Shown in pieces: positions 26,870 through 39,298 of a stretch of 64,000 nucleotides of DNA. The DNA comes from Druceiella hillmani (taxonomy: Eukaryota; Arthropoda; Insecta; Lepidoptera; Hepialidae), in contig JAYKKI010000037.1 of the NCBI GenBank assembly GCA_039881145.1, forward strand, positions 17,177,001 through 17,241,000. The letters run 5' to 3'. The translations under genes were made by a program, and so were the position numbers. Within the stretch, counting starts at the first letter, position 1, and each line of letters begins with the position of its first letter. Under the pieces are notes generated by a model. The model made no database searches. It saw only the letters and a list, made by a program, of their open reading frames with translations, and was not told the origin of the DNA.

Positions 26870-27539
26870 ATCAAACCCTAAAATCTGAAAGGATGTGATT
26901 TTAAGTCTGAGATGACAAGGGTTTTTAAATAATTTTTTTAATGGTAATTAAGCACTGTTTTAAGTGTGAACTGTATATCTGCAATCTACTCAGAACTATT
27001 AAACTTTGTAGTACGAGCACGTAACACAAGAGCTGATAGTGAGTTTCGAAATTTCCTTAAATTAAGAAAAACAAAAAAAACCGTATTTGTTGTAACCGCT
27101 GTTATATACCAAACTAAAATCTGCAGTGACTACCGTATCTAAGCCGATTATACCTTAATCCTGGTAGAATAAGACGCTGCAATCCCTTTTGACGATTGCC
27201 GCATATGACTGTCATAATCCCGAAAGGGACCTGACAAATAATTTTGTTCTAGTGATTTGAAGTTAACGGAAGTGAAATATGCTTGAATCACAATTGAAGA
27301 AAAATATTATCTTTCATATAAATTCTAAATGATATACGTTACAAAATCTTATGGCATCATGTTCAAAACTGCGAGACCTTTCTAAGCAAGACCATTTTAT
27401 TTACCGAAAATTGCCGGGAATTAATAAAACCGAATTAAAAGTATAACCGTTAAATGGAAGTTACCCCATGCCCAACTTATAAATTTACGCAAACCAACAT
27501 AAGATTACAACAAATGGTTATAAAACATTAACAAAAAAA

Positions 27540-27810
27540 CAGGAAAACACAGAGCGATTCGAATAAATATCATGCAACTCCATAACCCTGTTGCTAAAGC
27601 GTTCAATTGTGCAGGAAAAAATATTTAGACTAAATGCATCTCATGATATTGCGTTGAACAAAGTGAGCGCACGAATGACTGGTGACAGCCGTATGTTATT
27701 AGTGCTCAAGGTGATACCTGTGCGCGATCTAAGATGACATCATCCTCTCACGTAGCAGCCACGAGTATAAAGAGCTAGTAGACTCAAGATCGAGGGGTCA
27801 TCAAGTCATA
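27540..27810 (+). promoter_or_regulatory. possible core promoter in a GC-richer island
   Basis: A TATA-like box (GTATAAAGAG, TATAAA at 27766) is followed about 34 bp downstream by GTCATCAAGTC, which resembles an arthropod initiator (TCA start). The preceding 200 bp are less AT-rich and contain ordinary-looking mixed sequence. The first ATG downstream (27838) opens only seven codons, so a coding first exon is not supported. Spacing and initiator match are only approximate, and chance is a real alternative. Confidence 0.2.
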
Positions 27811-28132
27811 ATTTAATAATTAAAAAAATACACTATCATGAGCAGTTCCCATCGCAGTTAAAAGTATTTACATCCGATCGTTATAAAATATCAGGGGAAT
27901 AAGTGAGGATATTACCATATATTTTATAATGTAAAAACCTTTTTAATATTTTCTTCTACGTAAGGATATAAGTAAATTCATACAAAAACCAGATAACTAC
28001 ATTCGTTTCAACAAAACTACAGAATAAAAACTCAAATAAAGTAACGGTACATTCGATATCATGAAAACTGTGTGAATGTCGTAGGAAAAATATTAGTACT
28101 ACGCAGGTTTTTTGAAAGATTCCGAAGTAATA

Positions 28133-29420
28133 TACAGGGTTTCCAGTGGCAGATTTCAATGTTTGAAAAATTGTAAAAAAAAACTACACCTCTAATACAA
28201 AGTAGGTTTATTTTAACTTTATAACAATAAATACGGATTTCATTTTTTAAAAACCACGTTTATCAAATGTCGACCATCGAGTCTGATACACTCTTCGAGT
28301 CTAGCACGCATGTTTTCAAAAACGCAGAGCGACGGGGTATCCTACTGACTTCGGCTCGAATATTTTCTTTAAGTTGTGTCAGAGTGCTTGGATTTGTTTT
28401 GTAAACAACGGATTTTAAGTATTTCCATAAGAAAAAGTCACATGGGCTTAAATCGGGTGACCTAGGTGGCCACGGTACGGTACCGTTTCGGGACATGTTT
28501 TTTTCTGGAAATAACTGCCGCACTGCATTCATGGACACATTAGCAGTGTGAGCTGTGGCCCCGTCCTGCTGGAACCATGTGTTTTGGTTGAAGGATGGAC
28601 TATTCTGTGGTTCTACTCTGAAAAAGTAATTTAACATCCGGTCATATCTCTCAGAATTCACAGTTACAGTTTGGCAACGTTGATTTTCAAAGAAATAAGG
28701 TCCTATGATTGCAGATGCAGACATGGCACACCAGACTGTTACTTTAGGCTTATGTAAAGGCTCTTGATGCATTTGTCTTGGGTTGTGGACATCCCAGTAA
28801 CGAAAGTTCTGCTTATTCACATATCCTCCAATGTGAAAGTGAGCTTCGTCACTAAAGAATATTTTGTCCATCCGGGTAGCACTACGAAATATCAACAACA
28901 TCACCTCCGCGTAAGTTTTTCTTAATTCAAAGTCAGAATCGTGTAAATCTGGAACAATTAAAATTTTATATGGATGGAACTTGAGCTTTTTTCGAAATTC
29001 CCAATATCGATGAACATGTACGCAGTGATAATCGGGGATTTTCAACGTACAGAAACCATAACACGCTCGACATTTTCATCCGTGGCTACCAATGATGTAG
29101 GTCCTGGCCTGGGCCTATTTAATGTTGATCCTGTAGCTCTGAACCTTGCTACCCATGACTGAATGAGGTTGATCGATGGTCCATCACGTAATCGACGAAT
29201 ACTGTAACGATTATTAAATCGACGGCGAGCTACAGACAGCGAAAATCCACTCGAAATGTACGCCTTGACGGCAAAAGCGCGGTGCTCTCCACTCCACTGT
29301 TCCATGGCTACTAAAACATCCGCACCGCTTGCGCTTCTAACGACGTCCCCCGCGCCCCTCTTATGTGTTGCGTTCAGAAACTATGTTCAAAGTTTGAAAT
29401 CTGCCACTGGACAGCCTGTA
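28133..29420 (-). mobile_element. full-length Tc1/mariner-superfamily element (DD41D type), disabled
   Basis: A 1,288-bp element bounded by imperfect terminal inverted repeats of about 33 bp. Both ends, read inward, share TACAGG and CCAGTGGCAGATTTCAA. TA dinucleotides at 28131-28132 and 29421-29422 form the target site duplication typical of the superfamily. It carries one transposase gene on the - strand, broken by frameshifts. Size, ends and gene position all agree with a complete mariner-like insertion that later decayed. The DD41D spacing is what has been described for 'rosa'-type mariner relatives, an attribution I make from memory. Confidence 0.9.
28241..29305 (-). pseudogene. mariner-like transposase, frameshifted
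   Basis: The N-terminal part (29305 down to 29042, starting MEQWSGEHRAFAVKAYI) is the helix-turn-helix DNA-binding region that recognises the element ends. It reads into a stop after ENVERVMVSVR. The catalytic part is a 260-codon frame (29045 down to 28263) with KLKFHPYKI. Its DDE/D triad is Asp66 in FSDEAHF, Asp161 in WFQQDGATAH and Asp203 in SPDLSPCDFFLW. I count 41 residues between the last two. Three breaks are visible. One extra base near 29045 shifts the frame. A second frame change near 28980, with loss of several residues, removes much of the second helix-turn-helix before KLKFHPYKI. One missing base in the A-run at 28318-28322 shifts the last ~20 codons; the alternative frame runs to a TGA at 28241-28243. 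All three catalytic Asp survive, but no functional protein can be made. Confidence 0.9.
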
Positions 29421-29422
29421 TA

Positions 29423-29871
29423 TACATTAAAAAAATAATATAATCAAAAAATAATTATATTAGTTCCCTTGTATTCATTTATAACTTCAATTTTAACTAT
29501 TATAATTCTATTTCAATAAATTCCTTACGATTAGGCATTACCAACAGTATTTTCATTTGTTTGTATCTAAGATTAGAAATTATTACAAAATTTGACGGAA
29601 GAAGTGTCTAAAAAGATTTCTTTAAGTGGCTTCATAAAACAACGCTGACTTGAAGTATTACGTATAGCAAGACAGACAAATTTTATTTTTTATTTAAGTT
29701 CCAAGCGTTAAAGCTTAATGGAGTCACTTAAGTGTTACATAATGGTATTCAGGATTTGGCTAAATGTCTTGAATAAAAGTTTTTTGAATATATTTTAAAT
29801 GTGGTTTATTTGGCTATATTGCTTTGCAATTTTATAATCCATCAGATGTTTTTTCCAAAAAATTTAAAATT
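29423..29871. other. AT-rich DNA, no gene recognised
   Basis: Nothing assignable between the mariner-like element and the next hairpin. Confidence 0.45.
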
Positions 29872-29918
29872 ACAAAAATTACTTCATAGGGTTATAAACC
29901 CTATGAAGTAATTTTTGT
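29872..29918. repeat. perfect inverted repeat, 22-bp arms, 3-nt loop
   Basis: Arms 29872-29893 and 29897-29918 are exact reverse complements with only ATA between them. The inner stem is CTTCATAGGGTT / AACCCTATGAAG. This is the tightest of the five hairpins in the window. Confidence 0.9.
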
Positions 29919-32900
29919 CATCAAAACGTGTGTGAACAGCAATTTAATATAACAGTGTTAATCTGGCTTATGAAACAAAAAATGGTCGTCTTCTTTTTGT
30001 TAACATAATTAAAAGCATTTTAAAATTCTGAAAATGATATCACTATTTAATCTACATAGAGATAACTAAAGACGTTTGTTGGTAAATGGGAAAATGCAGA
30101 TCTTAAATGTTGGGAAAGGACAATTTATTAAAGGAGCAAAAAATTCTAGTTACTGAGGTGTATAGTACGAGTAAATACAAAAATATTACTTTTTATTTTA
30201 TTTTAAAACAATTGTACCATTGACATTTTAACTAAATTGCTATTTTGCTCAAGATAATAATGTACATACAATTAATATTCATTTTTTTTACTTTTAAAAT
30301 AAAGTGACTGCCGACAATTTTCCTCTAAATAAAATTTTTCCACTGCATGTCTTTTAGAAACTTTGTACAAGAACGTTAATTATGTTTTTTTTAAAGACTA
30401 CGAATTATTTAAAAATATTGAAAAATAAAAAGGTCTTATAATAAAAATAAGAACTTCAAAACAAGGCTATTAAATCAGGTAAAATAATATCCTGAAATAT
30501 CTATGAAATCTGGACTTCGAATGTTTCAAAATATAGAAACAAAACATAATAAAATTATAATAAAATTAAGGTTTTATTAATAATAAAATTAAGGCCGTCC
30601 TTGAGAGAAGCAATGGTATAATAAAACTTCTGCTCGCCATTTAGTGTTAGGTGTAGCTCTAGAGTTCTGTAATGTAGTTTACTTCAACAAATATTAATTA
30701 TTAATGTGTCTTTAACTAACTTCTAATTATCTAACGTCCAAAATGAATCAAAAGTGGTACAAATATTTACTAAGATTTTTGTTAAATTTTCAATTCTATT
30801 AACATTGTTCAAATGTTGTAACAAATCTATAACATTTAAGTGATATTGAAATTTATGTCACACGATAATTTGTTTGGATAAATTTATTTCTTTATATCCA
30901 TAAATCGAATATAGTGATATATTCAGGGTCTCTTGATTAATGATAGGTTTTACTGAGGAGAAAAATGGGAAAGTGACCTAAAGACCGAGAGTTATTCTAC
31001 TTTTAAGAAAAAAAAAAAATTTTCAATCCGGGTTCTTTCTTTTCTTTATATTATATGTACCACATAGGCACGCTATTTATCTTTAAAATCAAAACAGAGG
31101 TCACTTTGCACAAATTCTCGAAAAACATTACAAATATTCATTTTTATCATTAACAGAAATTATGGTAGCTGTTACGAGACAATTTATTTCATTTAAAGTA
31201 CTTTGATATAATAAATATAACAAATTTAGTGCTACATAAGGAATTTTGAGTGCACATTGCCTTTATGTAAAATTAGTATTATTTTAGGCGTCATAGAAAA
31301 GGAACTGGACAAAACTTAATTTTTGTTCACAAAAATGACGTCATTAATAAATTCTAAATAAATAGCATTTTCTTGCATAGAACTTCAATTTTCAACTTCC
31401 TAAGTTGCAGTTTAATTAAATCCAATATTTCTAATAATCAGTAATCTCACAAATATTACTCTTTAAATTTAAATAATCTTGCAGCATATTTCTTTATAAT
31501 AGCGATGAGTGGTCATTAGTTAAAAAAAATACATAATATTTTCGTCATCTGATGAATTTGGCTGCAGAATTAAGCGTTGTTTCTATGATTTTTGTTTTCC
31601 AGTATTCAAATTAATAGAGTTTCTAAATATTGGAAATCAAAATCTTTTCTTTTTTTGTTGTAAATTATCCGATTCATCTGAAAACTAGTGACAATATTTG
31701 TAAAAGTAATTGAAAAATTGTAAATTTGCGGTATCTAAACGCCAGTTTTATTAGTAAATTAACTTCCAGGTCTAATAATTGTTTTCTTGGGTGATCAATA
31801 AAATAGATGTCCTTATAACTAAAAAAGCGTCAATAATCTTTAAAATAAATATTTAACAGAGGTAAGTCGAAATAAGTTCCATAAATTCCAAAACGTCCTA
31901 ACAGCGTCCTAACAGTTCCAAAACGTCATTACCAAGACTTAGGAAATTGTCTAAATACCGTTCTAATAGAAATTGAGAAAGAACTCACGCCTCTCATTGA
32001 TTCATCAAATGTTCGTAGAAGAATCTATTTTCGATGAGTATATATGGTGACTAGTTCTTTAAAGCTTTAAGTTTCTGCTTTGATATATTATTATTCCCTT
32101 GCATTATTTAAAGAGTGTAATTTCGTAATTTCGTCTTTAAAATCATTTTCCTCCAAATTTACGATTTCAAAAAGATTTTCGTGACACGACTCACGTATAA
32201 ATTTTTATGTTTTTAGGCTAAAAGCATTTAATTACTTTTTTCCTTTTTTAATTTAATAAAGTGTCAATTACTACACTTGAAAGAATGACCACTAACCGAG
32301 TGTTTATGACGAATAGCTTCATTATTGACGTAGGTCGTTAATTAAATAAAGGCAAAATTGATCATTCCGTTCTTTCTCTGATCAATGTAGTTATGAGTTC
32401 AAATAACTGCCTTCTTTTTCAAAGTATTAGTAGACATTATATTCAGTATCTTCGATATTGCAGAGTTATCCTCATTTCAACCCCTTTCTGCATATCATTC
32501 ATTTCAGAGGCACATATAAGCCTATTGATCGTAAGCAATATGAACACCTAGGTTGTACCGTGAGAGTTACCTGCTACAGAACATTTGCCAGAGCTAGCTG
32601 AAATTGGACGGAGTACAAGACCGTCTTCGAACTTGTTTTGTTCCATGGTGCTTAGCGGCATGTATATGTATAGTTCTAAAATATGAGTAAATTTTATAAT
32701 TATGTTCTGCAAAAACTTGAAAACAATATATTTCAAATTCTCAATTTTCAAAATTCATTTACCATCGTAGTTTTTTTATACAGGCAGTGAAATCTATATA
32801 AGCAAATAGATGTAATCAGTATTTGACCAATAGCATTTAATTCGTCTTCTTCTTTCTAGCCTGAAAGAAGTGTAAGGACATAGATTTTTCGGTTTCAGAA

Positions 32901-33740
32901 AAAGTAAACTTGAACTTTTGTTAATTTAATTATTAAGTTGGTTGTGAACATTTAAATCAGCAAAGGTAAAAATCGTTAGGATTTATATACTTTATACCTT
33001 TCTTACGCCCACTAGGTTTCTTTTCTTATGTACATGACGGCGTTGCAGAATTCTTATAAATGTTGTACAATTTCTTAAGTCAAAGGAAATTGATTTTGAT
33101 ATCAATAAAATTATATGCTATGTTATCCACATTACAATGTTTAGTTTTCAATGCTCTTTTAATTTCACAATTTTTAATTTAAATTGTAAAGTAAGTATGT
33201 ACTCGATACGTTATTTTGTTTTCGTTGATTAATAATCTAGACTTCAAGATAACACATAGCTTTACGTCAAATATACCAAAAAAAATTTGATTAATAAATT
33301 GCATATTAAAATGACGGTACCGTAATTCTTAAATTTGTATAAACGGCATGGATATAGGCATATTGCCGACATAGAGTGATTAATGCATATCGCGGTTGTG
33401 AAAACATTGCTAACGGACCAAAACTGTTAAAATCAATTTATTCCTACAAATGGTACGAACAGTAAACATACCTAAAAATACTCTAGATAGCGTTTAGAAA
33501 CAGTCTCAATTCAACAAATGTACATAGTTAAAGTTTAAAAAGACTAAAGTCGTACAAATTTATTGAACTATAAACAAGAAAAAAAATTTAAAAAACACCA
33601 TTATATTTATGAACCGAGCAAGCAATATAACTTCTATTCCATTATCAGAATAAGAATTAAAAACTGCAGAAAATTGTTCCCAATTGTTCCCATTTTCATC
33701 ACTGGCTAATATATAGTGGGTGGTGATTCTTTTCTCTTTT
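29919..33740. other. AT-rich DNA, no gene recognised
   Basis: A short direct repeat ATAAAATTAAGG occurs twice near 30561-30594. Near 31880-31925 AAACGTCCTAACAG-type blocks repeat imperfectly. A less AT-biased stretch at 32550-32650 shows no recognisable coding sequence. Confidence 0.45.
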
Positions 33741-34932
33741 AACCGACTTCAAAAAAGGAGGTTGTCAATTAGTCGGAATCTTTTCTTTTATTCATGTTCA
33801 GCGATAATTCTTTGCAGGGTGGAGGTTGCTAAAGGTGTAATTCCATAAAAATATGATGATGATCTGACGATTAGGTCCGGAAATGAACAATGTAATTCCT
33901 CAGCGAATGGCAGTAAATCAACTACGATTAAAAATACTTGCTACAGGCAGTTGTTATTTTGCAATATAACTACACTACTTACCAGGTCAATGTCTGATGA
34001 TATAGAAGTATAGGAATATAGGAGTTCCAATCTCCTTTTTTAAAATTTATTTGTAAATCAACGGTAATTAAATATATTTGCCACTGGTAGTTGTTACTTT
34101 GAAAAATAACTACACCATCGACCAGGTCAGGCTCTGATGATGAGTTCTGGATATGAAAAATGAAACTTCTTAATGGATGGTAGTAAATTGAAAGTGATTC
34201 AATATATTTGCTACTGGTTATTGTTACTTTCCAAAATAACTACACTATCGATCATGTCAACGTCTGGTAATGTGTTCTGGACATGAATAATGGAACTCCT
34301 TATCGGATGGAAATAAATCAAATATAATTCAAGATATTTACTACTTGTAGTTTTTTCTTTGCAAAATAACTGCATCGCCAACGAGACCAGTGTGTGATGA
34401 TGAGTTCTGAAGATGAATAATGTATATTTACTACTGGTAGTTTTTTCTTTGCAAAATAACTGCATCGCCGACGAGACCAGTGTGTGATGATGAGTTCTGA
34501 AGATGAATAATGTATATTTACTACTGGTAGTTTTTTCTTTGCAAAATAACTGCATCGCCGACGAGAATAATGTAACTCCTTAGCGTAATAAATCGATAGT
34601 GATTCAATATATATGGTATTAGTTAGTAGTTACTTTAGTTATTACTTCGCAAAATCTGATATTGGATTTCGAATATGGAGAACGGAACTCTTCAAGTAAT
34701 AGTCGATAGCCGGCGATCAATACAAACTAATATAAATGTTTATATTATAAATACGCCCTTTATGAATCTATTTAGTTTTGTAAATACATTCGAAGTTAAA
34801 GTTTTAAATTTACAATATAAATTAAATTAAATTATAAATTTGTTAAAACTGGTCGATAGTGCTGGCACCGACCTATCTATTTTGAGTTAATTATATTTTA
34901 CTATTTTGTACCTACCTTTTATTGAAGCCGGT
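33741..34932 (+). mobile_element. non-autonomous element with terminal inverted repeats and internal ~130-bp tandem units, copy 1
   Basis: Starts AACCGACTTCAAAAAAGG and ends with the imperfect reverse complement of this (CCTTTTATTGAAGCCGGTT at 34914-34932), giving ~18-bp terminal inverted repeats. A second internal pair, GTCGGAATC near the start and GGCACCGACC near the end, fits the same family. Between them lies a head segment (TGTTCAGCGATAATTCTTTG) and then tandem units. Each unit carries 'CTACTGGTAGTTGTTACTTT', 'AAAATAACTACA', 'TGATGAGTTCTGGA' and 'GGAACTCCTTA'. The anchors AAATAACTACA/TGCA fall near 33961, 34101, 34231, 34361, 34451 and 34541, so period ~130-140 drops to exactly 90. No transposase is encoded. 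Confidence 0.65.
34341..34566. repeat. 90-bp tandem repeat, 2.5 copies
   Basis: Unit starts CTACTKGTAGTTTTTTCTTT at 34341, 34431 and 34521. Units one and two differ at very few positions (T/G in the first block, CCAACG/CCGACG), so this expansion is younger than the surrounding 130-bp units. It looks like a 130-bp unit that lost about 40 bp and was then re-duplicated. Because 90 is a multiple of three, one minus-strand frame reads through, but it is only repeat translation. Confidence 0.9.
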
Positions 34933-37900
34933 TTTTTAAAAGATATTTTATTACTTTCTGTATTTACAAATCCTGTGACAAAGCAAATGTTTTGCATCTA
35001 TCTTTTCTGTGTCAATTATGGAGGTCAGAATAAGAGGAGTGGGTACACGTGTATGGTTGTATAGGTTGTGGGTACAAAGTTTATCATTTTCTACTGTAAT
35101 TTTTAACATACGTCGCACGCAGTCAATTTTACTTCCCTTTGTGAAATATGTTTAATTTTTATTTGGATTTTATTAGCACATAAATTTCAAAACAATGTGA
35201 CCATTCATAGGTAAACCTACTTCCATTTAATTTTTATACAAAAATACTATCTGGATATAATTCACCGCCATTTGAAATTCATCATTTAAGTGAGTTACAT
35301 ATCATTAATTTAAAAAAAACTTGATATTGTTTGTTATTCTACTATTATGAACTGAAATACCACTTGAATATATTGAATATTTCCATAACATAAAATGTTT
35401 ATTACATTATTTTCCAGAAAATAATTTTATTAATATACGCAATAATGTCGCAATCGCAAAGACTGATCCAATTAGTTTAATGATATTGAACATTTTTTTG
35501 TTAATTGTATTAATTAGATTGTTGAAAATTATTCAGTTCAATGGGCACAAAACATTTTGGCTATAACTTTAGTATTATATACACATTAATTAAACTTTTA
35601 AAGGAAATGTATCTCGAGGACAATATATCCGTATTTAATGGCGTAATTTATGATCAGCAATATATAAATTAAAAATATACAAAATATCTACCCTTATACT
35701 GCGCTGTCAATATTTTTATTATATTTTTTCATTGCAACGGCATTATACAATTTTTCTTACAATATAAGTTATATCGATTTTTTTTAAATTTTCTAAGTTA
35801 ATTCCTAGCATGATAGTCATATTCTTAATACTTTTATTCGTATGATTATTATAATCCTTACATTTGTTAGCAGTTCTGATATTTGTAGAGTTGTATGATT
35901 TATTAACCTTTACTTTATAAGACAACACTAATAACTGCTAACACTATATAACTGATAACACTAGTAACTGCTTACCGATAACGAACAGTACTCTTTGCAA
36001 TAATCATTTGACGACTGGTTGCTCCGTTTTTTTCGCTAAATTTAAACTATGAGGTGTGTAAGAGAGAGCTCATATTTATACACTAAAACACGTTTTATAT
36101 AATAAACACTCTACATTTTGATGAAAAAATATTTCATTACGTAGGCTAGTGTGTCCAAAAAGTTTCCGTTAGGAAAAAATTCCCGGTTTGTCATAAGATG
36201 TTTCTCGGAAAATGTGAGTGATATGTGCATTATCTTTGTATCAATAAGTACCTTATGACCTGAGCTAAACACTAAAACCCAAGGATGGTATAGTACCCAC
36301 AGTGCTTGTGTGACCAAACTAAATGGCGTTGTAATTCATTGGTAATATCCTTTTACGGAGTGATGTAACCTCCGCCGGTGTCAGATGCGTAAGGGCTGGA
36401 TGGCATTGTGCATGCATCGTGACCCTAGAACGCGTGTATTATTCACATCGATGAACTGTAATGAGTAAATATGTTCATCGATTTAAGATTTGTTGGTAAT
36501 GTTTTGTTTAGAAAAAGAGCGCGAATATAAATAAAATTTGAGAATAAATGTTAGTGAACTTCAAAACTTTGTTGAACAGTGTTGTGCGGTTATTTAAATT
36601 TAAATGTGACATCTAACAAAGATTTCATTAAATTTATGAAAGAGACTTCCAATTTTATACGTGCATCCCATACACGCTTCACATCAACTGTATTCGGATT
36701 TAGTCAGATTCACACTAACTGTATTAGAATTTATAGGGATGGATCATTAACTATAAAAGAATCGGTAAACCATATTTTTATTTAATTGCTTATTTCTTGT
36801 TCTTATGTTTGACTTGCTTTATATTTTAGAAGATTCAGGTAGTGAAGTATAATCATAATCACAAATAAAATCTAAACCATCAGTTGAAGAGAAGTCACCG
36901 TTGTTAAATCACTTTGAGATTCCAAAATACAAAAAAAGTGTTTTTTAATATTTTCAATCTTTACATGAGTGCAGATAATTCAACCAGGTTTTAATAACAG
37001 ATTCAGAAAAATGTTTTGTGAAGTTTAAGTTACAGGCGCCAGGTTATTTCATATGTGATCACTTTTCCCTATTGGATCATTTTAATTACCTTATCCTCAA
37101 ATGTAAATTCTGCTGAAGATTGCTCAGGAGATTCGAACGTTACAAGTATATCATTTCCTATTTAAAAACGGAAAGAATGCATTTTTAGTCTAATACATAA
37201 ACACGTCGTTTTTGTCGTATTTGTCTATATATATTTCCAAAATACCTTCTTATTAGCCTCAGTGAATAACGTCAAGTGCTCTAAATTATCTGGCCCAACA
37301 TTTTCCATATAATAATTATTATTTATCTAAAAACAAAGTTCAACGCTAATATTTTATATTATCCAGGAAAACGTTTTAATGCAATAATTTTAAAACTAAC
37401 CTGAAAGTAAACACATCGACATGAATTAAATTGCTACATCTAATAAGACAGACAACGAATTATGTTACAGTAATAAATAGTTTTAAAATAAAAAAAATGT
37501 GTTATAATAATAGCGTTGTACTTTATTATAAAATTCTAAACATTTCGCAGCAAAATATAGCAAAGCAAGTTGTAGAGAAAGCACAGGCGCGGATAATAAT
37601 ACTCGTTACTTAAATTCATGAGAATTCATTATACACTTACCGAGCTTTTTGAAAGACTTCCAATAATCAGCGGCATCGAAATCTTCGATAAATCTTTCAT
37701 TTACTCAGTATGCGATATATCTGAGTGGCTGATTGCTGCTTTAAGTTGTAATATTCCTTATTTTAAAGCATGGTATTGACGAAATAACAAATTCTTTTGA
37801 AGAATCAGTATCGCAGTACAAACAATAGATTTTTTTACGATTGAGCAGAGTATTTTCATCGGAACCTGAAAACACACAACACGCAAGTCGAATAATATTA

Positions 37901-39130
37901 CACTCTAAATAAATTAACGTCATAATTTCTCATCTCTAATTTAAGAGCCTGTACTTATTGGCAATAAACAAAATATCAGTTTTTAGTTGCCCTCGTGTAA
38001 GGAACTCTAAGAAAGTATTAATTGTAAATCAATAATGGGCGTGAGAAAGTGATTCTTGTGTCTATTTTGCAAAAAATGTATTTAATTTTAAATATTTGAA
38101 CTAGTAAACTTGATTATGGGTAAAACTGTAAGTAAATATTTCCTTTAAAACTATGTTATGCTTAACTTATAAATTACTGTAACTTAACATTTCCTTGAGA
38201 AATCAATAGTTCGTGTAAAAACTTACACAGAAAGGTTTTAAAATAGTGTCTAATTAGCCATCAAAACGTTAATTAAGTAAAAATATAAAGAAAAATATTG
38301 CACTATGTGAAAACAGTACATTTTATTACAACTTAAGACATAAAGATAAATCACATTTTACTTGCCCGTTAACTATTTGTTATCAATTTTTATAACGCCT
38401 ATTTCTAGTAACGTCCACTACATATTAGCGCGGATCACAAAAACGCAAGTCTGTCTGGCGCATCATGTTAAGCATCTTTATCTATACTCGGACAACCCGA
38501 GTGAGAAAGAGTGATGGATCAGCGAAAAAAATACAAGTGATATCATCATCAAAACACTGTTGTAAAACAATTTAATATATGGTCAACATTTGACAGAGTG
38601 TAATCCATTTTTGTCTGAATAATCAGCACAATTAAATAACAAGTATAAAGATGGTGACGCTAAGAGATGCAACACATTAAAAATAAATTGAGCAACATTT
38701 TTATACAATAAAATAAAAATATTTCTATTAAAATGTGGCAATTTAGCAAACCAAACCAAAACTTTTCATCTCGCACCCACGTAAGCGTTTCGTAATCAGA
38801 AAGCGAGCGAACACTTATGTTCACGAGATCCTGCAGGTAAGAAATATTCATATTAAGTATTTTGATTTATTTTGACGATTTGCCGCAATAATATATTTAA
38901 TGACGTGGAGTTAAAACAAAAAAATAGACCATACTACAAGTAGCACTAATTGTTATGTTGGCATCTTTCTCACTCAACTGGATATTCTATTAACCAAACG
39001 CTAATATTGTTAATGTCTACACAATTCTATATTTCACCTCTCCCCTTCATTAGGTATAAATTATGTTAGACACCTTCTTAACATATTCTTCCAACACTCT
39101 CTTACTTTACGCTGGTATATATTATTGTCA
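34933..39130. other. AT-rich DNA, no gene recognised
   Basis: Small imperfect tandem repeats of AACACTARTAACTG occur near 35925-35975. A less AT-biased patch at 36350-36440 and another at 38395-38520 (with ACTCGG/CCGAGT short inverted repeat) show no coding similarity. Confidence 0.45.
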
Positions 39131-39298
39131 TATACACACACAAACACCCACACCCACTCACGCACATACGCATGCACCCACACACACACGCACGAACCCA
39201 CCCACACAGACACGCACGTACCCACCCACACACACACGCACGCACGCACGCACACACACACGCACGCACACAAAATAATACACACAAACACACACACA
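39131..39298. repeat. (CA)n-type microsatellite with CACG and CACC variants
   Basis: ACAC-rich array with CCCACAC, GCACGCACG and CACACGCACG variants. The 71- to 100-codon frames on both strands (Thr/His-rich on +, Cys/Val-rich on -) are repeat translation. Confidence 0.95.

Noticed and set aside
29256..29438. 60-codon plus-strand frames over the mariner-like element (also 28974-29162)
   Set aside because: They are antisense to the transposase and overlap the terminal inverted repeat.
34211..34555. 114-codon frame with an internally repeated peptide
   Set aside because: The peptide repeat is the 90-bp DNA tandem repeat, which is divisible by three. There is no independent sign of coding.
36111..36317. 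68-codon minus-strand frame near 36.2 kb
   Set aside because: Mixed composition but no known domain or motif. Probably chance or an old repeat.
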